Of a stretch of 64,000 nucleotides of DNA, positions 44,901 through 54,802 are shown in pieces; position 1 is the stretch's first letter; every line of letters begins with the position of its first letter. The notes beneath the pieces were generated by a model. The model ran no database searches and was not told the origin of the DNA. It was given only the letters and a program-made list of their open reading frames with translations. The stretch covers positions 4,588,001-4,652,000 of the forward strand of contig OZ316891.1 in the NCBI GenBank assembly GCA_973895155.1. Reading direction: 5' to 3'. Source of the stretch: Marsupella aquatica (Eukaryota > Marchantiophyta). The position numbers and the translations under genes are program-made.

Positions 44901-46483
44901 TCATCTAACATATTCTGCAGTCTTACTTGTAGTGATAGCTGTTCTTACTTCTTGATCCCCAATGTCTATAAGATATAATTCCTAAGACTATTTATTGATG
45001 GGAAAAGAGTGTGTGAAATCAACCCACGTACAGGTCCACACAAGCACCTCTCTAGTAATAATCAGTATATGATTTCTGCCCGTTTTGAGTCTGTTTATGC
45101 CTGGCGCACCTCTCTAGTAATAATCAGTATATAATTTCTGCCCGTTTTGAGTCTGTTTATGCCTGGTTTTTATGTGGACCCGTGTACCTTTATGTCTGAG
45201 CCGTGGCTGGTCCTCAGTGTATATATGCTTTTCTGGCAAAAGTTTAATGGTTAGTAATGGTCACTTGTTCCTCTTTTATGTTTTCTTTTGAATTGCAATA
45301 AATCATGACAGGTTAAGATGGAGAAATACCAGGAACAGCGTGGAGTACTTGCAAGTATAGCTATAGGTGGTATCAATTCGACCTCGTCGTTGGGGAGACC
45401 ACGAAGAGGCAAGGGAACAAATGCAGGCAAAGAAAATGTACCTACATTTACTGCTATTTCAACAAAGGATCAAGAGGATGCACGCTCCCAGTTGTTGACT
45501 GGCAACAAAATGGTAGCAACAAAAATTTCGTTCACTACTATAATTTTCCTTCCGCTTTGTTAGCTCTCTAAGTAAGCTACGTAACATGACTCACCGTGCA
45601 GCTGGCTCTCTTTTTGGCTCTCTGAACGAAAGAAAGGGGCAGGTTATATATAATTATAGTCTTTTAGTCTTGCTATAGTAAGTACGTTGTCTACTGAACT
45701 GTACGTTGAATGAAAAGTGCTTGATATATGGGTTGTAAGTCAATCTGAAGAACTGTGTAATTTATCTTGATGATTTAACTATCTGTTGGATGAGCTAATT
45801 GATGAACTGTTCTGTCTCATGGTTTTGTTCTCTCCGCGGCATCCATCCGTAGGCAAAAGCGGCCAAAATTCAATTTTCATCTGGAAGCAGGACGAGAAAG
45901 GAGACGACGTTGATGGGAATGGAAGCTGTTAACATAGTAAGTAATTTATTTTTTACTTGCTCTGCACGAAAATGTTGTACCTGAATGTTTGATGGTAATA
46001 AATTGCTAATGTCTTAGAAACGTTTCTCGTTTTTTGGTTTGGAGGATGTGGGTGTATTAAATTGCTAATGTCTTAGAAATGTTCTTTCTTTTTTTCCGTT
46101 TGCAGGATGTGAGTGTATGTACTAAATTGCTAATGTCTCATAAACTTTTCATTTTCTGTTTGCAGGATGTGGGTGCGCTTAACGAAGCTTCCAAACAAGT
46201 GGTCTGCATGAGAGCCATGGGATTGATAATGTGCTCGGAAGTGGATTCCAAGTTGAAGGGATTTATTAGCGAAACAAATAAACTGTCCAACAAAACACCA
46301 AAGCCCTTTACAAAGCACGCTGGGAAGACTGCACCTGAATTGCTCGACATGGTGGCTAGATGGTGTATTGCTCAGAAAGTAGTGATTATTAGAGACCCGC
46401 CCCCCCTCAGGGATGGCATTCAGAGGCTCTTCCCGGAAAATGTTGTAAAGAATAGCGAGGCAGATATCAATATTTCACATTGA
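41949..46483 (+). CDS. Unrecognised 801-aa protein, eight exons, intact frame
   Basis: I do not recognise the family. Exons 41949-42359, 42510-42873, 43032-43450, 43764-44279, 44441-44533, 45312-45512, 45853-45936 and 46166-46483 join with consensus GT-AG sites and matching phases into 801 codons without a stop. The start ATG has a good plant context (ACCATGGCT). Residues about 5-75 (from WYDISSQELCDHI to KMMLSKWLGECK) have the spacing of a SAM-like helical domain. Exon 2 has a conserved-looking RSWFAAYATNAEIYSYMDAD and VCPTTGAKHEMPW. Exon 3 has MVFGRGTIHTVHDIKSVRCY and ALWVPGMTLTGLQHF. Exons 4-6 are acidic or Ser/Thr-rich and probably disordered. The last exon is helical and ends with a VVIIRDPPPLRDGIQRLF patch. 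It is 10.4 kb from the TNP2-like gene, divergently oriented, and is followed at 325 bp by a 158-bp-repeat element, so it may be mobile-element cargo. The splice coherence makes a real gene likely; its function is unknown. Confidence 0.72.
45044..45167. repeat. 62-bp tandem duplication in intron 5 of the 801-residue gene
   Basis: GCACCTCTCTAGTAATAATC starts identical units at 45044 and 45106; the two copies differ at only one or two positions over 62 bp, so the duplication is recent. Confidence 0.9.
45999..46176 (+). repeat. Triplicated 3' splice-site segment before the last exon of the 801-residue gene
   Basis: Three units of about 60-62 bp each contain AAATTGCTAATGTCT (a branch-point-like CTAAT), a pyrimidine-rich tract and an AG followed by GATGTG-GTG. 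The first has GGAG in place of GCAG (near 46043); the second acceptor precedes 46106 and the third precedes 46166. The last two are exactly 60 bases apart and the intervening bases contain no stop in frame. Confidence 0.85.
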
Positions 46484-46807
46484 TGCATATTTCATAGCAT
46501 GCTAATTTATGTAGGTTCAGTGGTTGACTTGATGCCATATATCATGCAGTGAAGCTCAATTTTGTTACAGCTGGTGTGATTGTGGTTTAATCCATAATGA
46601 TGTACAATTACTTTGCGAATCTTCTTTTGTGTGTTCACTCGAATGAGGTTATTAATCAATTAATTAAATGCTCAGAACAGATGGTTATGTCAATCTCATG
46701 AATTGTGTTTAGCTAGACACAATGTATTGTTGAATGGTTTTCACGGGGATTTTCATAAAATTCATGTGCAAAGAGTAAGTGATCTGAATGTGAACGAGCT
46801 TATCGGT

Positions 46808-47690
46808 TGAGGGAATGCCATATAGGGAAACAGACTGGGAAAATTGGAATCCCTGATTTACCTACTTATGGAAATCTAGCAGTGCCGATGCAAACAATCT
46901 TGAAATGATCCGTGGATACAAACGGGTACCACGTGGGGTGTGCTAACTGGCTAGATCCAGTGTGACTAGCTAATACAAGTAAGGAAAAACACAGGGAAAC
47001 CCTTTTCCCCACCTTCATATCTTATGGAAATCTAATGGTGCTGATACAAATCATCTTGAAATGATCCAAGGGTACAAATGGTACCACCTGGGGAGTACTA
47101 GGTGGACTAGACATAGTGCAACTAGCCAATGCCATGTAGGGAAGCAGACGGGGAAATTGTAATCCCCATCTTCACAACCCACGAAGATCTAACGGTGTCG
47201 ATGGCAAATCATCTTAAAATGATCCAAGGGTACAAATAGTACCACCTGGGAAGAGTTAATTAACTAAACTTCACACGATGTAACTAGCCAATGACATATA
47301 GGGAAACAAATCGGGAATAACATGAAGAAAGTCTATTTCCCAACCTACAATGGAAGGCCCGATGTTGTTTAGAGCACCCATCAAACGGGCTTGAGTATGC
47401 CATCTGGAATGTGCTTCACATAGGTATGTTACTCTCAGAGTAGTCGGGAAATCAGTGATGTAACATACACATAGGTATGTTACTCTCAGAGTAGTCGGGA
47501 AACCATCGAACTTCACTAAGCATGGGAAGCCCAAGGTAGCTAGGGAATTCCTGGGAAAGTGCGTAACATTTCCCTAACTTGTACACAAACCCGACTTCTT
47601 TGTTATCAGGCAGAGGATTCCCAGTAACACATAGGGAACATCCATTTGCCTGACTGTGCATATCCTCCTTGTGTAGTACTGCCAAACCGT
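46808..47690 (+). repeat. Dispersed repeat copy B: 158-bp tandem units plus conserved end block
   Basis: GAAATGATCC or a variant recurs at about 46902, 47059 and 47217 (period 157-158); each unit contains AATCCC, GATG-AAATCATCTT, CCAAGGGTACAAA, GTACCACCTGG and ACTAGCCAATG-CATATAGGGAA. Aligned with copy A at 16.95-17.72 kb, the shared landmarks are AATCCCCA-CTT-AC, GATG-A-ATCAT, CCAAGG and ACC-CCTGG, in the same order and orientation. A distal block starts ACTTCTTTGTTAT (47593) and contains CATATCCTCCTTGTG (near 47659), as in copy A. Confidence 0.72.
47417..47518. repeat. 51-bp tandem duplication inside dispersed repeat copy B
   Basis: CACATAGGTATGTTACTCTC starts identical units at 47417 and 47468, with AGAGTAGTCGGGAAA following in both. 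Confidence 0.9.
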
Positions 47691-47699
47691 ATCTAGGAC

Positions 47700-50600
47700 G
47701 TACCTGATCGTCCTGTGATTGTTTCCTGCTTGAAATAACGAGTTTGATATTCGGTCAGAAACTTCAAAATAAGTTGCATTGAACCAATGTATCTGGTGAC
47801 ACATGTAAATTTCGAATTTTTAAACCTTCTTCCCTGTAAGTTTCTATTAGGTCTTACTTATCCAAAAATACATTTAGTAACGCAATGCCTGGTTGCACCT
47901 ACAGGATGCGACATTTGTGGCGAAAGTGAGATCCTGGAGGCGGTATGCAAATGAAGCTGACTGAGGAATTGTTGACCCGTGGCTGTGAGAAATGTTACTA
48001 ACATGAAAGGCCATGTAAGAAGATCGAATGCAAAGTTTGGTATTCCTTACTTGGTTCATTATACTTCTAAGTGACCCCCTATATTAAACAACGTCACTAA
48101 ATACACTTGTCTGTCTATCAATGGTCCAAATTGGACGGTGAAGATCTACTGGATTCAGATGATCAGATTTAGAGAAGCTGACAAAATATGGGCCGAGTGA
48201 CAAACAATAACCATATTAATCCCCTGGTTTGAACTTCTGCAATACAGTTGATATTGGTCAATTCATAATATCGTTTGAATCTTGTATCAAACTGGTTGAA
48301 CAGCTTTCAAGTTTGTAACTAAGCAGATCTATGAATATAATTAGTCTCCAAACCTTTTTATAAACATGTACTTGTTGGTCAAGTGGAAGCTTGAGATGTA
48401 CCAAGGAGGCACCAAGGACTAGCTCAAAAAGGGAAGGGAAAGGACTGAGAATATCATTAAGATGTGGTTGAGCAAACCAAAAGGTTGGACACACTTGGAA
48501 AAGTTAGAAACACTTCCAAAAAATGTTGTGCACACTTCCAAAAAGATTGAGCACACTTCTAAACTTGGATACGTTTCCAAATTAAGATCTGGCATGCAGG
48601 AATATCTAATTTGGCTTTCATTCTCATCAAAACTAGCATAATTATAAAAGAGTTCCTACCCAGGCATGAAATGGGCAGCCAGCGTACGGATCAGAACAGG
48701 GAGCATGAGATATGAGAAGGAACAAGAGAGAAGCCAGCTGAATGTACCTAAGTACACCCGGGACAACATCTGCCTGGAAGAACAAACTATAGCCACAAAT
48801 TAAAGCAATATTGCAGCTAGGAGAACATATGATAGTCCAAAAAATGAGAGTATACCTTCAATCTGGGAGCAAAAACACGCCGTGAGCAGTCTAGAGAGCT
48901 AGCGCAGCTGGGGATCTCTGGACAGCTTGCCCAGGAGAACGTACATACAGCAGCACATCCCGGAGAGCCAACGACAGCAGAGAGCAGCACCTGGGATTGC
49001 AACCGAAAGTCCAACATAAACCAAGAACACAAAAATCCAGCGAAAAAACCAAAACACAAAAACCATCAAAAGCTGCATATTGCATTACCTCACCCTCCCT
49101 GGCTCCCATGCACTCAGCCTCTGATCGTGGCAACTCCCCTAATGCCTGCCCTTCACATTGCAAAGGCTGGCCATGTCCTGCCCTACCTCTTGCCCATATA
49201 TATAATCTTAAGCCAAACAATTCAAATTGTGCTCTCAAACAGGTCATGACCCCCAATTGTGCCCCCTGAATGTTAAATTCCTAAAGCCCATTTACATTAT
49301 TTTAGATAGTGACATGCATGTGGAACAGTGAAAATCAGAACCGTGTCCTTTGGATTTAAACCCCTTTAAATAGTCCTATCTTAAACTTATAACTTAAATT
49401 GAAGAAGTGCACTTTTTTAGCATCATTTGACATACGTTTTACTAGGGGGGATGCGTTTCTCTCAACCCTAGAGTTCTTCAACAAAAGTTTTCCGCCCAAT
49501 AAATTTATGAAAACCCCTAACTTATATGCGCATGATGGTTTGGAAGACCACAATGAGGAACCAATTTATGAAAACTCGTAACTTATATGCGCGTGATGGT
49601 TTGGACTAAGACCCAGGCACTGGGGGTTTCCCATTTTGAATATGCTATTGACATTCTATGGCACGGCGTGTCTGTGAGTCTCTGATGTGTTTTGCCCCTA
49701 GGGACTTTGAAACGTGTCTGTGAGGCAACTGTGAAAGCCGCGTCTCACAGTTGGTCTTTGACATTCAATATTTGTGCAATAGGAGTCAATCATGGGCTTG
49801 CAAGTATGGAGGGGCAAGTCACATTAAAATTAAAATAGGGTTCTCATGTTACATGCAGGCAGGTCCCTTTGATTTATGCACAACTAGTTTCTTCATGTGA
49901 CACAGTTTGCAAGAGGCGGGAAACTACTGGGCACTGCATACATTCTGACAATCAGTGTAGATACTCATCAGTAATCGAAAATCTTTACTTGCACTTGCTC
50001 TCTTGGTGGCTAGCTGCCGAATGTATGCTCTACCTTTCTTGGAGGATTCAAATTGTTGAGCTGCTGTTTATGTGCACTTGCTGTCATGGTGGATTCACCT
50101 TGTTTAACTGCCAATTGTGTGCTCTTGCTCTGGGCGTCACCTAGCTAGCTTGTTCAGCTGCTGACTCACTGCTACTGAGGAGTCGGTATGCCCCAAAAAA
50201 CTGGACGAGGTGCTGTTACTCGTCAAGAAAGTCGTGTTGGTCATACAAATCGGGACTCCAATGCGAAGGAGGAGGTGATTGAGAGTCAGTCTTACACTGT
50301 TCAGTCATCTAATAATGGCTCAAAGTACATAAACAACGTGAAGAGTTAGAAAGAAAGATGACGTCAAGGAGGCTACTAGCGCACGGTACATGCACTACAG
50401 CCAATACCCGGCCGGTTTTACAAGTAAAGTTAAAGTCTAAAAGATAATTGGTAGCCAAGCAAAGGAGGTCAAGCCGTTTGGGATCGAGAGGGAAGAGGAG
50501 AGTAAGAGGGTAGCTCGGGGAGGCCAACATGATATATAGTGATGATACCTCTGGATGGAGTGAAATGTGGGAGCTAAAGATAGTAGTATCCTCACCCTGA

Positions 50601-50870
50601 ACTGATACTGTCCTTTATACATAGTGAAATGTTTTTGCACCTGTTTTTTGATGTTGAAGCACTTGAGAGAACACAGCCCAAAGCTAGACATCAAAGGTTG
50701 ATCAATATTTACCAAACTAGAGAGTTATTTTAATTTGTAGTTCCGGTTGACAATTTTGTATAGAAAACCACCTATATATTAGGTAGGCTCCATTTTGCAC
50801 CATATTTTAGCAGACGTAGCTCAAGGATTCTGAAAACCTGTTGAGCAAAGAAGTGTCTTGCAAAACGGCA
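47700..50870. other. Intergenic, no gene seen
   Basis: No frame with a recognisable domain. Short repeats include CACACTTCCAAAAA-type units at about 48530-48560 and a duplicated AACCAATTTATGAAAAC with CTTATATGCGC at about 49500 and 49561. Confidence 0.5.
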
Positions 50871-50873
50871 AAC

Positions 50874-51116
50874 ATGAACATCTAACAAACAATCAATAGT
50901 TGCGATATGTGGTTCATGTCATGAACATCTAACAAACAAATTAATAGTTGAGATATGTAGTTCATGTCTGATGAGGCTCAGTCCACACTTACTTTATTAT
51001 ACTCTAGGCCACTGAAAGGCTCAATCCACACTTACTTTATTATACTCTAAGCCACTGACTTTACTACACTCTAGATCGACCTGACTGTCCACACTGATTT
51101 TACTACACTCTAGACC
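50874..51116. repeat. Two adjacent short tandem arrays
   Basis: ATGAACATCTAACAAACAA starts units at 50874 and 50921 (period 47). Next, CCACACTTACTTTATTATAC with CTCTA-GCCACTGA starts at about 50982 and 51026, followed by two more diverged copies with TTTACTACACTCTAGA. Confidence 0.85.
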
Positions 51117-54100
51117 AGTTGGCCATATATCAAATGAATGTTCACAAACTCTTTCTATTACTAAAGTGGCTCGTTAACAATGAACTTGAAATTGATAGAT
51201 TTTGCAAGAGCCATGACAACTTTGTAGATAAATCACCAACATCAATTTTTTTTTTTAGAAATCCATATATGTACATAAGATTATAAATTTAAGGGATTGA
51301 CTTGTAAATCCCTACTCAAGAGCTGGCGGCCATGTTGATAGGTACCTCGGCCCCTGGTGAATCCTGCCAGACATTCGGTGAGAACAGGGGTGAAAACTTT
51401 TACGGTGAAAACCTTGACGGGGGGAGAGATAACCAAGTTTTTGAAACAGGATTTTGAGTATATATTGTGCTGCCTCGCAGCTAGCAGTACCAACAGGCTT
51501 TCAAGTTTGGGGATTCTATGGACAGATGTTTTGCTTCCGGATCGTTGATATCTTTGGGTTCTCTCGGTAGTTCCCATTTCATTCGTCTAACCTTGATGGG
51601 AGCTTTCCTAGGAGAATTGAATTCTTTTTAATATTTCAATCCCTGGTGGGAGTTTCGTTGGTTGGCCTTTGACAATGACCAGAGGCAAAGGGGCAACGTG
51701 TCCCCTCAAGTGAGGCTAAATTACCCTGTTGGGATTGTTTAGCAGTGTGAGTCCGTGCGACTTAGCTGGAGAAATTAACAAGCAGGCCTAAATCAATCAG
51801 CTAGTGGTCTGAGCCGCAAGGACTGCCTCTCTACCTGGTTGCTAATTAAATTAGTTCCTACTTCAGCAATAAATTAAAATGGACATGCCTAGCTTATGTC
51901 ACTCTGACAGGGCTTCATAGCTAATTCTCAGTGAAGCCCCTCTTCAGCTACATCGATCTCAACGAACCCCGCAAAGCTCCCCTCGTAACCTCCTCCACTG
52001 ACTGTCAAGAAAGCTTGGGGCCTTCTAACCCAATATCTAGCTTGCCTCTGCTGCAACGGAGGCACCCCGGCCTGTGAGTTGAGATCAAGGTCCAAGGTTC
52101 CATTCTGCCATGTATGCTTGCAATGGAGGGTCCATGCCTTCAGTAGCTAAAGACAATGATGTCGGGAAAGAATTATATTCCGTAATGGTTGCTCTGCGCA
52201 TATATGCCCCTTCACTTTATGATTTTTTTGCGATACCTGTGCAAGTGCCCCTATTAAACCACCCTCTTTGAAACACAGTTGAGGCTCAAAAGGAAGTAAA
52301 TCATGGATTGACACATGACAATTTGGGAATCATACAGGTGAAATTTCGTAAATTGTTACCCCCTTAATTATTTACTAAACTACAAAGACATCTACAATTT
52401 TTTAAATTGTTGCCCTAAACCCAAAACCTTAAACATCTCACAAGGTATTGGATGCTTTAAAGATCGAGTCACTAGCTTAGACAAAAACCTGGATTCACCA
52501 AATTTTCACTATGTTTAGTATTTTTTCTTGAAATTATGAAGCAAAGTCTCACTTAGAGAGTAATATGAAAAATGAAGAAGTCTTGGACACTTCTCCTTTA
52601 ATATGACCAGCAGGCGGTTTAAAGAAGTAACCTCGATCATGTCATTAACATTTGTGAAGTGCTTCTACAATGCGATTTGCTTCACAATTTGAATTGTAAG
52701 CATATTATTACTCAAATAAAGGAAACCTAGCTTTTAGCATCTCCAAGATTGTCAAAACTCCCCAAAAATTTTCATCTGAAAAACATAAATTAAAACTCAC
52801 TTCCAGTAAATTATCAGAAATTTCAATACAACCTAACATAGTAGGAATTCAAAATGTTTCTTCTTGGGTTGTGGATGTGTTATTCTGCCCACCCATCATG
52901 AACGATGTAGCACAGTGAATCTTTCAGAATTGAGATAGAAGGTAATTATTAATGTGTCACCTTTTATCAGCTTGTAGCTTGCTTCTTACTTCAAACTTGC
53001 CTTCAGGGCATCTGGTCACCCCTTCGTCTACATGAACATGTTTGGAAAGCTTGGCACGTCCATTCAGAAGGTGAGAGTCTGAACTATCTATTGCCCGATT
53101 TATTGGTCAGTGCAATTAGTAGATATATTAGTAGATATATTTAAATATATCTATAAACAGTAAAAAATAAATTTAAAAAATAATAAATAAATAAACAGTA
53201 TATATTACCCTTAATGCTTAATTGTCTTAGTAGACACGTCTCCCAAGATCACTAATTTCAAACAAGTATTTACAGTACCTCGATCTTTTACATCTTCGTT
53301 ATAATCGTAGATGCCTTTGTAGTTTGGCTGGGCAGCTGTACCATCCACATGCTTGAGACTTGCTTTGTCATAGGCTCTGCAGACCATTTAATGCAAATTA
53401 ATTATTGAACTGGAGATTACTCATGATGGACAAAATTGTCCATATAAATTTGAGATACTTCATGAAACATTTCAGTCACACGACTAATCCAGGCAAAACC
53501 GAGGGAAAATATGAAAAAAATATTGGACCGTACTTGACTGCCTGTGTAGCAGATTCATATGAACCTGTAATATATAACAACAAAGGACTCGGAACTGTCT
53601 TCAGGGCATATATAGGACATACAGAACAGTCCAGTCTTGGCGCAGGTAAATCTCAAACTTCACCAATTGGAAAGTAAATGCCTCCTATTTAAATACTAGT
53701 CTACTATCAGGAAATACATTGCGGGAAGAAAGAAGTATGATCGATGAGTGCGGCCGATGAGTGTAGCTAGAAACATGCACTGTCCGTAGGCTGAACGTTA
53801 TGGTAGGTACCTGGCCTATATAAAATTGATATTGTAATTGTCCATCCCTGCAGAATGATTGAGTAACATTACACTGATCGATTTAGTACATATTTCATTT
53901 GAGTACTCTTGAAAAGGACCTTACGAAGTTCATTTACTCTATCAACAACATGAGTATTTCCTCTACATGCTAGCAAGTGTAGATCTGAATAACATATATA
54001 TGCGCGCACTTCATAGGGGTCAACAATATGGGACGAGCTTAATTATCAAAGGACATTAGTCATAGCCAACTAACCATACGAAAATTAAACTACTGAAAGT

Positions 54101-54640
54101 GCTGCTTAATAGAACAGTCAGGAATCGGCTTATGATCGATCCATAAACAACCGATAAGATTCAGAATCCACACGAGGCTATAGTTTGAATAAAAATCTAA
54201 TTTCCTGTCAGTTTCTTACCATATATAGGTTTCTTACCATATATAGGCAGTCCAACTGCGGGTGCTTTTGTTGAAGACTGCGATACCATATATGAAGGCC
54301 AAACTCAGTTGGATCAGGAACACAAGCACGCCTGGTTATCTCCAATAAATCAGCTCCAGTGTTTTCGGGTTTCTCTACATAATATCGCACCATCGAATAT
54401 GCTCCAGTAGTCTGAACTTTCAAGTGTTTTGATCGACTCTTGTGTAGTTCATTTCACTGCTCCAGTCATTTGGACCTTAAGTGTTTTGGGGGACTCACCT
54501 GGTGCTAGCTGCAACAGACCTCACCTTAATTCAGTATTTTTGGAAGACTCACTTCGGATCGATTGCTTTGATGCAGTAGTCGTAACCTTCAATTTTCGAT
54601 GGGGACTCTCTTACAGTCGCTCTGGTCGTTCACGACACTC
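51117..54640. other. Intergenic, one possible orphan exon at 51929-52148 (minus)
   Basis: Mostly AT-rich. On the minus strand at 52148-51929, after an acceptor-like TCTTTAG, a frame of about 72 codons without a Met start reads LDLDLNSQAGVPPLQQRQ and later SGGGYEGSFAGFVEIDVAEE before a TGA. Its GC content and codon texture are unlike the surroundings, so it may be a terminal exon or a gene fragment. I recognise no family. TTCTTACCATATATAGG is duplicated at 54216-54249. Confidence 0.35.
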
Positions 54641-54657
54641 TTCATCATTTAGTGTAT

Positions 54658-54802
54658 CCTGTTCTCCTTGTTTAATTCCGATGTACTGCTGTCCGGAACA
54701 AGTAGTTTGTGTTTGAAAATCATTTAAGGTGGCCTGTTCTCCTTGTTTCATTCCGTTGTACTGCTTTCCTGAACGAGTAATGTATGTTTGTAAACCGCAT
54801 CA
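54658..54802. repeat. 75-bp tandem duplication
   Basis: CCTGTTCTCCTTGTTT-ATTC starts at 54658 and 54733; TGTACTGCT-TCC-GAAC-AGTA follows in both. Confidence 0.85.
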
